This document shows positions 26,424 to 35,720 of a DNA stretch of 49,447 nt, piece after piece. How positions within the stretch are numbered: position 1 is the stretch's first letter; every line of letters begins with the position of its first letter. Origin of the DNA: Candidatus Nanopelagicaceae bacterium (GTDB taxonomy: Bacteria; Actinomycetota; Actinomycetes; Nanopelagicales; Nanopelagicaceae); NCBI GenBank assembly GCA_018882735.1, contig VERH01000005.1, positions 1 through 49,447 on the forward strand. Direction: 5' to 3'. The notes below the pieces were generated by a model. The model was given only the letters and a program-made list of their open reading frames with translations, was not told the DNA's origin and searched no databases. Both the position numbers and the translations under genes were made by a program.

Positions 26424-29400
26424 CTCGATTAAAAGCGTTCTGGTTATCGGAAGCGGACCGATCGTTATCGGTCAAGCATGCGAGTTTGATTACTCGGGCA
26501 CCCAGGCTTGTCGTGTTTTGCGAGCCGAGGGGGTACGAGTAGTTCTGGTAAATAGTAATCCGGCAACAATTATGACCGATCCCGAATTCGCAGATGCCAC
26601 CTATGTCGAGCCAATCACACCCGAATATTTAGAATCGATAATTGCAAAGGAGCGGCCTGATGCAATCTTGGCAACGCTCGGGGGACAGACCGCCCTTAAT
26701 GCCGCGATGAAATTGGATGAGCTAGGAATTCTTACAAAACATAAGGTTCGTTTGATCGGCGCGGACATACCGGCCATAAAACGGGGCGAAAATCGTGAAG
26801 AATTTAGAACTATCGTCGAGAAGGTAGGCGGGGAATCAGCTCGTTCGGTTATTTGCCACAAGATAGAAGAATGCCTTGAGGCTGCCCAGAAGCTAAATTA
26901 TCCAGTTGTTGTCCGCCCCTCATTCACTATGGGTGGACTCGGAAGCGGAATTGCTTTTAATGAAGCGGAATTGCGACTTATCGCCGGGGCGGGTCTCCAA
27001 TACAGCCCAGTAACCGAAGTCCTTTTAGAAGAATCAATTATCGGTTGGAAAGAGTATGAACTCGAAGTGATGCGCGATCACAAAGATAACGTGGTGATCG
27101 TCTGCAGCATTGAGAACGTGGACCCGATGGGAGTGCACACGGGAGATTCCATAACTGTTGCTCCAGCGCTCACGCTTACAGATGTCGAATTTCAGAAACT
27201 CAGAGATTTAGCTATCTCTATCATCCGCGAAGTTGGAGTGGCCACAGGAGGCTGCAATATCCAATTTGCCGTAAACCCCCGCGATGGACGGATCGTTGTT
27301 ATCGAGATGAATCCCCGAGTTTCGCGGAGCAGCGCTCTCGCGTCTAAGGCAACCGGATTTCCCATCGCCAAGATTGCCACCAAGCTCGCTATTGGTTACT
27401 CGTTGGATGAGATCCCAAATGACATTACAGAGAAAACTCCCGCCTCATTTGAACCAACTTTGGATTACATAGTAGTGAAGATCCCACGGTTCGCTTTTGA
27501 GAAATTCCCAGAAGCTGATCAAAGACTTACAACAACGATGAAGAGTGTGGGCGAAGCAATGGCGATGGGGAGATCTTTCCCAGAAGCCCTCCAAAAAGCG
27601 CTTCGCTCCCTTGAGAAAAAGGGATCGGAGTTCAACTGGGAATTCTCGAGAACAAAAGAAGAGCTCTTGGAGTCGATGAAGGTTCCAACCGAATTTAGGT
27701 TGCAAGAGGTACAACAAGGCATGGCTCTCGGAGCGTCGATTGAAACGGTTCATGCCGCCACCGGGATAGATCCTTGGTTTCTTGCTCAGATCCAGCGCAT
27801 CAATCAACTAGCGGATGAATTGAAGAATTGCCCCGATCTCAACCTTGAAATTCTCCGTCGAGCTAAACGTTTGGGCTTCTCAGATCGCCAGATCGGTCAG
27901 CTTCGCGGTATCGATGAGAGCGAAGTTAGAGCTCTGCGATGGCGCCTTGCACTTCGTCCTGTTTATAAGACTGTCGATACATGTGCCGGAGAATTCGAGG
28001 CATTTACGCCGTATCACTACTCATCATATGACTTAACAAGTGAGATAAGACCCCGAACAAAGCCGGCGATCATTATTTTGGGAAGCGGCCCTAATCGAAT
28101 TGGCCAAGGTATCGAATTTGATTATTCATGTGTTCATGCATGCTTTGCGCTTAGCGAGGCAGGCTATGAAACCATAATGATTAACTGCAATCCGGAAACA
28201 GTATCCACTGATTACGACACTTCTGACCGACTCTATTTTGAACCTTTAACACTTGAGGATGTTTTAGAGGTATTTCATGCTGAAACCTTAGCCGGACCAG
28301 TACTTGGAGTTATCACTCAACTGGGTGGGCAAACGCCGCTTGGATTAGCAGCCGGCCTTGCTAAAGAGGGCATTCCAATCATTGGTACTTCGGTAGCTGC
28401 GATTCATAAGGCTGAAGATCGTGGTGAGTTCGGACAGGTCCTTAAGGAGACGGGATTGAATGCGCCCGCTTTTGGAACGGCTTTCTCTTATCTAGAGGCA
28501 AAGCAAGTCGCTAATTCGATTGGTTATCCCGTGCTTGTACGTCCCTCATTTGTACTAGGTGGCCGTGGAATGGAGATTGTCTATGACGAGGAGTCGCTAC
28601 AAGGCTTCATAGAGAAAGCTACTGAAATAAATCCGGATCACCCGGTACTGATTGATAGGTTCCTTGATAACGCGATTGAAATTGATGTAGATGCACTATT
28701 TGATGGGGAGAGCGTTTATCTTGCAGGCATCATGGAGCATATTGAAGAAGCGGGTGTTCATTCAGGGGATTCTGCCTGTGTTATTCCACCCCAATCCATT
28801 GCACCACCAATGATTCTTGAAATATTGGCAACTACCGAGAAGCTAGCGCGAGCCATCGACGTAAGAGGATTGCTCAATGTTCAGTACGCAATAAGCGAAG
28901 GTAAATTGTTTGTGATTGAAGCTAATCCACGCGCATCTCGCACAGTTCCCTTTGTGAGTAAGGCCACCGGAGTTTCGCTCGCAAAAGCAGCAGCGCTTAT
29001 TGCTTCTGGGAAGAGCATTAGTGAGTTGCGCGAACTTGAGATCTTGCCGAAAGCTTCTATCGGGACTAGTTACGGGATTGCTGTAAAAGAAGCGGTACTG
29101 CCTTGGAATCGATTCCGTCGCATTGATGGAAAGAATGTGGATTCAACTCTCGGGCCGGAGATGAAATCAACTGGCGAGGTGATGGGAATTTCACCGGACT
29201 TTGGTAGCGCATTTGCCAAATCACAGATAGCGGCATTTGGGCCACTCCCAAAGAGTGGCAATGTATTCATCTCTCTCGCAGATAAAGATAAAACCCAAGC
29301 TGTTGAATCAGCCCGCGCACTTTACGAACTCGGATTTAAGCTTTATGCCACAGCTGGAACTAAATCCACTTTGTCTATTGAAGGGATAGAAGCGGAATTA

Positions 29401-29664
29401 GTTATGAAGCACTCCGAGAAGTCAGAAATGGCGAATAAGTCAGCGGTTGACCTCATCGAAAGCGGTGAGATCAATCTGGTGATAAACACCCCCTTTGGGC
29501 GAGATTCAAAGAAGGATGGTTGGTTTATAAGGAGTTCGGCGATTGCTAGAGGAATTCCATGCATAACTACGATTCCGGGGCTCAAGGCTGCCGTTTCTGG
29601 TATCAGAGCCCTAAGAAGTGGCCCTATTTCTACCAAGTCACTCCAAGAATGGACGCGCAAATGA
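26410..29664 (+). CDS. carB: Carbamoyl-phosphate synthase large subunit
   Basis: CarB makes carbamoyl phosphate from bicarbonate, ammonia and two ATP, feeding both pyrimidine and arginine synthesis. The 1084 residues form two homologous ATP-grasp halves, starting at [22 protein letters not shown] and [21 protein letters not shown] (near residue 555). Each has a PSFxxGGxG motif, and ExNPR metal ligands occur in both halves. The C-terminal MGS-like allosteric domain (last 140 residues, [19 protein letters not shown]) binds effectors in relatives. Length is standard. Confidence 0.98.
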   Translation: MPKDNSIKSVLVIGSGPIVIGQACEFDYSGTQACRVLRAEGVRVVLVNSNPATIMTDPEFADATYVEPITPEYLESIIAKERPDAILATLGGQTALNAAMKLDELGILTKHKVRLIGADIPAIKRGENREEFRTIVEKVGGESARSVICHKIEECLEAAQKLNYPVVVRPSFTMGGLGSGIAFNEAELRLIAGAGLQYSPVTEVLLEESIIGWKEYELEVMRDHKDNVVIVCSIENVDPMGVHTGDSITVAPALTLTDVEFQKLRDLAISIIREVGVATGGCNIQFAVNPRDGRIVVIEMNPRVSRSSALASKATGFPIAKIATKLAIGYSLDEIPNDITEKTPASFEPTLDYIVVKIPRFAFEKFPEADQRLTTTMKSVGEAMAMGRSFPEALQKALRSLEKKGSEFNWEFSRTKEELLESMKVPTEFRLQEVQQGMALGASIETVHAATGIDPWFLAQIQRINQLADELKNCPDLNLEILRRAKRLGFSDRQIGQLRGIDESEVRALRWRLALRPVYKTVDTCAGEFEAFTPYHYSSYDLTSEIRPRTKPAIIILGSGPNRIGQGIEFDYSCVHACFALSEAGYETIMINCNPETVSTDYDTSDRLYFEPLTLEDVLEVFHAETLAGPVLGVITQLGGQTPLGLAAGLAKEGIPIIGTSVAAIHKAEDRGEFGQVLKETGLNAPAFGTAFSYLEAKQVANSIGYPVLVRPSFVLGGRGMEIVYDEESLQGFIEKATEINPDHPVLIDRFLDNAIEIDVDALFDGESVYLAGIMEHIEEAGVHSGDSACVIPPQSIAPPMILEILATTEKLARAIDVRGLLNVQYAISEGKLFVIEANPRASRTVPFVSKATGVSLAKAAALIASGKSISELRELEILPKASIGTSYGIAVKEAVLPWNRFRRIDGKNVDSTLGPEMKSTGEVMGISPDFGSAFAKSQIAAFGPLPKSGNVFISLADKDKTQAVESARALYELGFKLYATAGTKSTLSIEGIEAELVMKHSEKSEMANKSAVDLIESGEINLVINTPFGRDSKKDGWFIRSSAIARGIPCITTIPGLKAAVSGIRALRSGPISTKSLQEWTRK

Positions 29665-30539
29665 ATATTAATCCGCGGGCTATTCAAAAGAGCGTAGAGG
29701 TTCTCTCAAATAAAAAAGTCGGCTCGTATCACCACATGGTTTTTTCAGTTGGCGAAATGGCACTTCATGCAAAGCCGGGAAACTTCGTTGCCATAGCCGT
29801 CGGTGGGAACTCCTCGGCGATGGTTTTACGAAGAGCCTTTGCCATATATAGAGCAAGTGATCGCGGGAATTTTGGTGGCACAATCGAATTGGTCGTGGCC
29901 GCTCATGGTTCAGGAAGCAGATGGTTAAGTGAGCGCGCAATTCACGATCGAGTGGACATGGTTGGGCCACTAGGCACTGCTTTCGGAATTCCTACGGAGC
30001 CAGTTAGCGCGCTTCTTGTTGGCGGCGGATATGGATCTGCTCCGCTCTTTGGGCTCGCTGAAGTTCTAAAGCAACGTGGCTGCCGAGTCGATATCGTTTT
30101 AGGGGCGTCAAATGCAAACAAGATTTATGCCCCATTAGAAGGAAAACGTTCAGTGAATACTATGACTCTGACGACTGAGGATGGTGGCGCAGGCGTAAAG
30201 GGGCGAGTAACGGATGTTCTTCCACAGCTCATCGAGAAGCACAACACAGAGATTATCTACTCCTGTGGCCCGATGGCGATGCTTGAAGCGGTAGACATCA
30301 TTGCCCAACGTTTTGAAATTCTTCATCAATGCGCAGTTGAAGAATCGATGGCTTGTGGAATCGGCGTCTGCATGACCTGCGTCATTCCGCTAAAAAATGA
30401 TGCTGGAGTAATTAAGATGCAACGAAGCTGTATCGAAGGGCCAGTCGTTGATGGAAGTAAAGTGATTTGGGGGAGCAGCCGTCAAATCCCATCAGGCACT
30501 TGGGGCCACCAGTCACTAGGGGTACAAAACCATGAGTGA
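29661..30539 (+). CDS. pyrK: Dihydroorotate dehydrogenase electron-transfer subunit PyrK
   Basis: PyrK passes electrons from PyrD to NAD through FAD and a 2Fe-2S cluster. From the ATG at 29661 it has 292 residues: a ferredoxin-reductase FAD domain ([11 protein letters not shown]), an NAD-binding domain ([29 protein letters not shown]) and the cluster cysteines in the pattern C-x4-C-x2-C with a fourth after about 15 residues. The upstream open frame lies within carB and is rejected. The ATGA junction with the carB stop fixes the start. It overlaps pyrD by 8 bases. Confidence 0.93.
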   Translation: MNINPRAIQKSVEVLSNKKVGSYHHMVFSVGEMALHAKPGNFVAIAVGGNSSAMVLRRAFAIYRASDRGNFGGTIELVVAAHGSGSRWLSERAIHDRVDMVGPLGTAFGIPTEPVSALLVGGGYGSAPLFGLAEVLKQRGCRVDIVLGASNANKIYAPLEGKRSVNTMTLTTEDGGAGVKGRVTDVLPQLIEKHNTEIIYSCGPMAMLEAVDIIAQRFEILHQCAVEESMACGIGVCMTCVIPLKNDAGVIKMQRSCIEGPVVDGSKVIWGSSRQIPSGTWGHQSLGVQNHE

Positions 30540-31467
30540 CTTCCAATCCTTTGACTTCCGAACGAAATTTGGAAGTAGATATTTTCCATCTCCAATTTTC
30601 ACCGCTAGCGGCTGTGCCGGCTCCGGCAAGGAGCTCTCTCAATTTTTCGATCTCGACGAATTGGGTGCCGTCGTAACCAAGTCCATAGCGGTAAAGCCGA
30701 GGAGCGGTAGAGCCACTCCAAGAATGGCTGAAACTCCATCTGGAATGCTCAATTCCATCGGGTTACAAGGCCCAGGTATTGACCAGTTTCTTGCAGACGA
30801 TATTCCCTGGTTACAAAGTAAGGGCGCTCGAGTTATTGTCTCCATTTCCGGTGAAACGATTGAGGAATACGCAACCCTGGCGCGCAAATTAAGAGGAATC
30901 AATGCGTTGTTCGGGATTGAAGTAAACATCTCATGTCCAAATGTGGAAAATCGAGGTTTGGTATTTTCATGTGATCCGGTTGCTTCACGGGCGGTAATTG
31001 AAGCGGTTCGTCGCAATATCGGAGGCGATTACCCGATCATTGCGAAGTTGTCACCGGATGTTACTGACATCGTATCAATTGCCAAAGAAGTAGTTTCCGC
31101 AGGCGCTGATGGTTTGGCTCTGATAAATACTCTTCTTGGAATGGTTATTGATATCGATGCTGCGCGTCCAAAGTTAGCTGGAGTGACTGGAGGGCTATCA
31201 GGCCCAGCAATTCGCCCAGTAGCCGTCCGAGCGATATTCCAAGTTCATGCAGCGCTTCCTAATATTCCAATACTTGGTATGGGTGGGGTAACGAGCGGGC
31301 GAGATGCACTTGAAATGATTTTTGCCGGAGCATCTGGTGTTTCCATTGGGACCGCAACTTTTGGAAATCCAACTGCAGCCATCAGGGTTAAAGAGGAACT
31401 TTTAGGTTTACTGCAATCAAAGGGTTTCAAATCCCTCAAAGATGCTATTGGTGTCGCACATGGCTAA
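30532..31467 (+). CDS. pyrD: Dihydroorotate dehydrogenase, class 1B catalytic subunit
   Basis: PyrD oxidises dihydroorotate to orotate with FMN; the 1B form works with PyrK and NAD. The 311-residue TIM barrel has FTASGCAGSGKEL at the N-terminus, the catalytic-loop motif NISCPNVENRG, and the FMN-phosphate sites GLALINTLLGM and GMGGVTSGRDALEM. Pairing with pyrK confirms class 1B. Mycobacteria and Streptomyces mostly use the membrane-bound class 2 enzyme, so this class is a lineage difference. Confidence 0.94.
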   Translation: MSDFQSFDFRTKFGSRYFPSPIFTASGCAGSGKELSQFFDLDELGAVVTKSIAVKPRSGRATPRMAETPSGMLNSIGLQGPGIDQFLADDIPWLQSKGARVIVSISGETIEEYATLARKLRGINALFGIEVNISCPNVENRGLVFSCDPVASRAVIEAVRRNIGGDYPIIAKLSPDVTDIVSIAKEVVSAGADGLALINTLLGMVIDIDAARPKLAGVTGGLSGPAIRPVAVRAIFQVHAALPNIPILGMGGVTSGRDALEMIFAGASGVSIGTATFGNPTAAIRVKEELLGLLQSKGFKSLKDAIGVAHG

Positions 31468-32140
31468 CTCACCAATCATTCTTGCCTTGGATTCTCAAGA
31501 GGTTGAACGATGCCAAGAACTTATCGAACAAACCGCGGAATATGTAGGAGTCTTTAAAGTAGGCCTGGAATTCTTCTCTGCTAATGGCCCCATGGGGGTC
31601 GCGACTCTCAAGAGCAAATTCCCTGAGATCGCGATTTTTCTGGATTTAAAACTTCATGACATTCCCAACACAGTTGGAAAAGCCAGTGCGAGCCTTGCAC
31701 AGCTCGACGTAGAGTATTTAACCGTTCATGCTCAAGGTGGTCCGGAGATGATAAAAGCTGCTGCATTAGCGCTACCTGATACTCGAATCACCGCCGTAAC
31801 TGTTCTCACCTCTTTAGACCAGGGCACCCTTAACTCATTAGGAATAGAAGAACCGGTGGAGGAATTGGCATCGCAGTGGGCCAAACTTGCGGTTAATGCC
31901 GGCGCTAGAGCCATTGTCGCCTCTCCACTTGAAGTAAGAGCCTTGCGAGCGGCGTTGCCTAGAGAGATTTCCTTGATTACTCCAGGAATTAGGCCAAGTG
32001 CTACTGATGATGATCAGAAGCGCACAATGTCTCCTAAAGATGCACTTCTTGCGGGCGCGGACTTTCTTGTGATTGGCAGGCCCATTACCGAAGCTAAAAA
32101 CCCACGGAGCGCAGCTAGAAGTATTTTTGAATCTCTCTAA
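31460..32140 (+). CDS. pyrF: Orotidine 5'-phosphate decarboxylase, type I (short bacterial form)
   Basis: PyrF decarboxylates OMP to UMP, the last step of the pathway. From the ATG at 31460 it has 226 residues. The catalytic Lys-Asp network is in FLDLKLHDIPNTV near residue 60, and the phosphate loop is TPGIRP near 178. This is the E. coli/Bacillus-like short type. Mycobacterium and Streptomyces carry the unrelated-looking longer type (about 270 residues). An upstream open frame inside pyrD is rejected in favour of this ATG. It overlaps pyrD by 8 bases. Confidence 0.94.
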   Translation: MANSPIILALDSQEVERCQELIEQTAEYVGVFKVGLEFFSANGPMGVATLKSKFPEIAIFLDLKLHDIPNTVGKASASLAQLDVEYLTVHAQGGPEMIKAAALALPDTRITAVTVLTSLDQGTLNSLGIEEPVEELASQWAKLAVNAGARAIVASPLEVRALRAALPREISLITPGIRPSATDDDQKRTMSPKDALLAGADFLVIGRPITEAKNPRSAARSIFESL

Positions 32141-32148
32141 TAAGTAGG

Positions 32149-32156
32149 TTTAATTA
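32149..32156 (+). promoter_or_regulatory. Putative leaderless -10 element for mihF
   Basis: Two overlapping hexamers fit: TTTAAT (32149-32154, 7 bases before ATG) and TAATTA (32151-32156, 5 bases before ATG). No Shine-Dalgarno sequence is present in the 21-base gap after pyrF. A promoter here would separate mihF-gmk-rpoZ from the pyr operon. Confidence 0.42.
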
Positions 32157-32161
32157 GCCTT

Positions 32162-32476
32162 ATGCACCAGCCGCCCCTTCTCTCGCACGAAGAGAGGCGT
32201 GCTGCGCTATATAAAGCGGCGGAGCACCGAAAAACACGAGCAAGATTTAAAGAAGAGGTGCGAGAGGGAAAGCGCGATTGGCGTGAAGCACTTGAAAGTT
32301 CTGATGTCGCGATTCGAAAGATGCGCGTTAAAGAGTTAATTGAATCGCTACCAGGTTTTGGTAGCGTTCGAGCGATTGCGATACTTGATCGCGCTGGCAT
32401 TTCTCACTCGCGGAGGGTGCAAGGCCTTGGAGTTAGTCAACGCGAGAAACTCCGAAGAGAATTGAAGGGAAGGTAG
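32162..32476 (+). CDS. mihF: Integration host factor MihF (actinobacterial IHF)
   Basis: MihF is an actinobacteria-specific nucleoid protein, first found as the host factor for phage L5 integration and unrelated to E. coli IHF. The 104-residue basic protein has a charged N-terminal helix (EERRAALYKAAEHRKTRARFK), then the conserved core IRKMRVKELIESLPGFGSVRAIAILDRAGI with a helix-two-turn-helix-like DNA-binding element, and RRVQGLGVSQREKL. The position before gmk is conserved in actinobacteria. No base separates its stop from the gmk start. Confidence 0.9.
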   Translation: MHQPPLLSHEERRAALYKAAEHRKTRARFKEEVREGKRDWREALESSDVAIRKMRVKELIESLPGFGSVRAIAILDRAGISHSRRVQGLGVSQREKLRRELKGR

Positions 32477-33037
32477 ATGCAAGGTCAGCTTCTAGTTCTT
32501 TCCGGACCTGGCGGAGTTGGAAAGAGCACAATCGTTAACGAACTTAAGAAGTACCCCGAGTTCTTCTTCTCTGTTTCGGCGACAACTCGTGCACCGCGAA
32601 ATGGGGAGATTGATGGCGAGGCCTACCACTTCGTTTCCGAAACCGAATTTCAAAGAATGATCGAAGATGGTGAATTTCTCGAGTGGGCAAATTTCGCAGG
32701 ACATAAATACGGGACTCCAACGATGCCTGTAGAAGCAGCCCTGGCTTCTGGAAAACATGTACTCCTTGAAATTGAGATTGAGGGCGCAAGACAGATCCGA
32801 AGTGCGCGTCCGGAAGCCCTTTTGATCTTTCTTAAACCACCATCCTTCGAGGAGCTAGAGGGACGGATAAGAGGTCGCAAGACTGACTCCGAGGAACGGA
32901 TACAGGCCCGGCTCGCTTTAGCCCGCGAGGAGATGGCGGCTGCATCGGAATTCGACCATGTAGTCGTTAATCACCAAGTCGAAGAGGTGGTAGCTGCGCT
33001 GGTATCCTTAGCGGCTCGCAAAGCAAAAGAGTCATAA
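32477..33037 (+). CDS. gmk: Guanylate kinase
   Basis: Gmk phosphorylates GMP to GDP. The 186-residue protein has the P-loop SGPGGVGKST near residue 8, the GMP-binding YHFVSETEFQRMIEDGEFLEWANFAGHKYGTP region and the lid RIRGRKTDSEERIQARL. The ATG follows the mihF stop directly. Linkage of gmk with rpoZ is widespread and ties nucleotide pools to transcription. Confidence 0.97.
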   Translation: MQGQLLVLSGPGGVGKSTIVNELKKYPEFFFSVSATTRAPRNGEIDGEAYHFVSETEFQRMIEDGEFLEWANFAGHKYGTPTMPVEAALASGKHVLLEIEIEGARQIRSARPEALLIFLKPPSFEELEGRIRGRKTDSEERIQARLALAREEMAAASEFDHVVVNHQVEEVVAALVSLAARKAKES

Positions 33038-33056
33038 CCGCTAACAAGGAGAGATT

Positions 33057-33320
33057 GTGCCGAATCTTGATGGAATTACGAATCCACCAATCGATGATTT
33101 ACTAGACAAGAGTGGCTCCAAGTACAGTCTCGTCCTTTACGCAGCAAAGCGCGCCCGCCAAATAAATGCTTACTATTCACAACTTGGCGAGGGACTTCTT
33201 GAGTATGTTGGTCCGCTAGTTGAAACCCATGTTCATGAGAAGCCTCTTTCGATTGCGCTTCGTGAGATCAACGACAATCTACTTACCATTGAGAATTTAG
33301 AGCCACAGTCGGATAAATAA
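33057..33320 (+). CDS. rpoZ: RNA polymerase omega subunit
   Basis: Omega helps assemble RNA polymerase around beta-prime. The 87-residue protein has [34 protein letters not shown], typical of actinobacterial omega, and the C-terminal [11 protein letters not shown]. The GTG start is supported by AAGGAGAG 4 bases upstream, the best Shine-Dalgarno in this area. Its TAA stop is directly followed by coaBC. Confidence 0.95.
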   Translation: MPNLDGITNPPIDDLLDKSGSKYSLVLYAAKRARQINAYYSQLGEGLLEYVGPLVETHVHEKPLSIALREINDNLLTIENLEPQSDK

Positions 33321-34529
33321 ATGATTACCTTCCCACGCGGCCGTCAGGTTGTACTAGGCGTAGGGGCGGGAATAGCTGCATATAAAGCTTGTGACCTGCT
33401 TAGACGCCTCCAAGATGATGGTTTCGAAGTGACTGTAGTTCCCACTAGTTCGAGTTTAAATTTTGTTGGTAAAGCAACCTGGGAAGCGCTTTCGGGGCAA
33501 GAAGTAAAAACCGAAGTATGGGAAGGGACTCAATCCGTTTCGCATGTAGCGCTGGCGGATGCAGCCGACTTAGTTGTTATAGCCCCCGCGACTGCTGATT
33601 TGATCGCGCGTATCGCTAGTGGCCGTGCTGATGATCTGTTAACAACAACTGTTCTAGCGACTACATCTCCAGTTTTGATAGTTCCTTCGATGCATCCAGG
33701 TATGTACTTAAATCTGGCTACGCAAGCCAACCTTGAAACGCTAAATGCTCGAGGCTTTCATATCCTTGAACCGGACACAGGTCGTCTCACCGGTAAAGAT
33801 TCCGGTATCGGACGTTTCCCTGAGACCGCTCGAATCATTGGCAAGGTGCGTGAGATTAAAGAGCGCGCCGCCCGTCTCAAGGGTAGAAAGGTAGTTGTAA
33901 CTACCGGCGGAACCATGGAATCTATAGATCCAGTTCGTTTTATCGGAAATAGATCGAGCGGACGCCAAGGCCTAGCAATCGCCTTTGAAGCGCTTAGAGA
34001 AGGCGCAGAAGTTACGGTAATAAGTGGAATAACTGAGGAATATGAATTAAGTGGGATTAAACGAATTGATGTGAAAACCGCCGAAGAGATGCAAAACGTT
34101 CTTGAGGTGGAGATGAAAGATGCTGATGCGCTTGTTATGGCTGCGGCCGTCGCCGATGCTCGCCCGGATAAATTCGCTGCCGAAAAGATTAATAAGGGGG
34201 AGCTAAGTGAGATTTCTCTTGTAAAGAACCCGGATATTTTGGCCGGCGCAACCAAAGTCAAGAAGAGCAACCAAATTTTTGTTGGATTCGCTGCGGAAAC
34301 TGGCGATGGAATCCGAGAAAAGGGCCTTAAGAAATTGCATAACAAAGGCGTTGATTTGCTCTATGTCACCGATGTTTCACATGGAAAAGTATTTGGAGAA
34401 ACCGAAACAAGTGGAGTATTGCTTTCCAAACGGGGTGCAGAATGGGGCTTTACAAGCGCCGATAAATTTGAAGTCGGGCGACGCATCGTGGCGGAGGTCA
34501 TCGAAGAGTTAGGGTTAGTAAATGGCTAA
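33321..34529 (+). CDS. coaBC: Bifunctional phosphopantothenoylcysteine decarboxylase/synthetase CoaBC
   Basis: CoaBC adds cysteine to 4'-phosphopantothenate and decarboxylates the product in coenzyme A synthesis. In 402 residues the N-terminal FMN-binding CoaC domain (about 1-185) shows [18 protein letters not shown], the catalytic His in [13 protein letters not shown] and VPSMHPGMY, where the classical motif is PAMNxxMW. The loop that carries the classical catalytic Cys reads [13 protein letters not shown] without Cys, a variant I believe is shared with other actinobacteria. The CoaB domain has [26 protein letters not shown] and [18 protein letters not shown]. It overlaps metK by 8 bases. 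Confidence 0.94.
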   Translation: MITFPRGRQVVLGVGAGIAAYKACDLLRRLQDDGFEVTVVPTSSSLNFVGKATWEALSGQEVKTEVWEGTQSVSHVALADAADLVVIAPATADLIARIASGRADDLLTTTVLATTSPVLIVPSMHPGMYLNLATQANLETLNARGFHILEPDTGRLTGKDSGIGRFPETARIIGKVREIKERAARLKGRKVVVTTGGTMESIDPVRFIGNRSSGRQGLAIAFEALREGAEVTVISGITEEYELSGIKRIDVKTAEEMQNVLEVEMKDADALVMAAAVADARPDKFAAEKINKGELSEISLVKNPDILAGATKVKKSNQIFVGFAAETGDGIREKGLKKLHNKGVDLLYVTDVSHGKVFGETETSGVLLSKRGAEWGFTSADKFEVGRRIVAEVIEELGLVNG

Positions 34530-35715
34530 GCGGCTATTCACCTCAGAGAGCGTTACCGAAGGCCATCCGGACAAGATCGCGGATGCGATATCAGACTCAG
34601 TTCTCGATTCACTCCTTTCGCAGGACCCAAAGAGTCGAGTCGCATGTGAAACCCTGATAACGACTGGCCAAGTCCATGTAGCCGGTGAAGTCACAACTAA
34701 TGGCTATGCAGACGTGATGTCTTTGGTGCGAGAGACTGTTTTGGAAATTGGATACGACAGCTCAGAAAAAGGTTTTGATGGCAACAGCTGTGGAGTTTCA
34801 GTCTCACTCGGTTCTCAGAGTGGTGATATCGCGGCCGGTGTCGATCACGCAGTCGAGGAACGAGTTACGAAATCTGTTGATCCATTTGATCTTCAAGGCG
34901 CTGGTGACCAAGGCTTAATGTTTGGGTATGCAGTAAAAGATACGAAAGAGTTGATGCCGCTACCGATCGCTATTGCGCACCGCTTGGCAGAACGGCTAAC
35001 CCAAGTCCGTAAGAACAGTTCCTTGCCCTATCTTCGCCCCGATGGCAAAACTCAGGTCACAATTGAATATGACGGCTTCAAGGCACTCGCGGTAGATACC
35101 GTAGTCATTTCCTCTCAGCACGCCCCAGACATTGATATTGAAAAGAAGATGACGCCGGAGATTATTGAACAGGTCATTAAGCCGGTTCTATCAACCTTCG
35201 ACATCCCATTTGCTTCGATGAAAACTTTGATTAATCCAACTGGGAGATTCGTAATCGGTGGACCTATGGGAGACGCTGGTTTGACTGGACGAAAAATTAT
35301 TGTGGATACCTATGGTGGAATGTCTCGACATGGCGGCGGTGCTTTTAGCGGCAAGGATCCATCAAAAGTCGATAGGTCAGCGGCGTACGCGATGCGCTGG
35401 GTTGCCAAGAATGTTGTTGCCGCTGGGTTAGCTGATCGTTGTGAAGTGCAAGTTGCTTACGCAATCGGAAAAGCGCATCCGGTTGGGTTATTTGTAGAAA
35501 CCTTTGGGACTGAATCAGTTCCCGTATCACAGATTTCGGATGCGGTGTTATCGGTTTTTGATCTCCGACCTGCGGCCATCATCAAGGATTTGAATCTGCT
35601 CCGTCCGATTTACCGTAAAACAAGCGCTTATGGTCATTTTGGCCGTGAATTAAGTGAATTCACTTGGGAGAAGACTGACCGTTCTGCTGCACTTGCTAAC
35701 GCTGTTAAAGGTTAG
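34522..35715 (+). CDS. metK: S-adenosylmethionine synthetase
   Basis: MetK makes SAM from methionine and ATP. The 397-residue enzyme has the three family signatures: [17 protein letters not shown] near residue 13, [12 protein letters not shown] near 119, and the glycine-rich [19 protein letters not shown] near 270. The start overlaps the coaBC end by 8 bases. The order coaBC-metK-priA-def-fmt-rsmB is conserved in actinobacteria. Confidence 0.98.
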   Translation: MAKRLFTSESVTEGHPDKIADAISDSVLDSLLSQDPKSRVACETLITTGQVHVAGEVTTNGYADVMSLVRETVLEIGYDSSEKGFDGNSCGVSVSLGSQSGDIAAGVDHAVEERVTKSVDPFDLQGAGDQGLMFGYAVKDTKELMPLPIAIAHRLAERLTQVRKNSSLPYLRPDGKTQVTIEYDGFKALAVDTVVISSQHAPDIDIEKKMTPEIIEQVIKPVLSTFDIPFASMKTLINPTGRFVIGGPMGDAGLTGRKIIVDTYGGMSRHGGGAFSGKDPSKVDRSAAYAMRWVAKNVVAAGLADRCEVQVAYAIGKAHPVGLFVETFGTESVPVSQISDAVLSVFDLRPAAIIKDLNLLRPIYRKTSAYGHFGRELSEFTWEKTDRSAALANAVKG

Positions 35716-35720
35716 AGGAA

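Noticed and set aside
29559-29660. Upstream extension of pyrK inside carB
   Set aside because: It is shifted-frame carB sequence; the ATGA junction at 29661 gives the expected PyrK start.
33758-34345. 195-codon minus-strand open frame inside coaBC
   Set aside because: It is the reverse reading of conserved CoaB sequence, of low-complexity Ser/Leu/Ile composition and without family resemblance.
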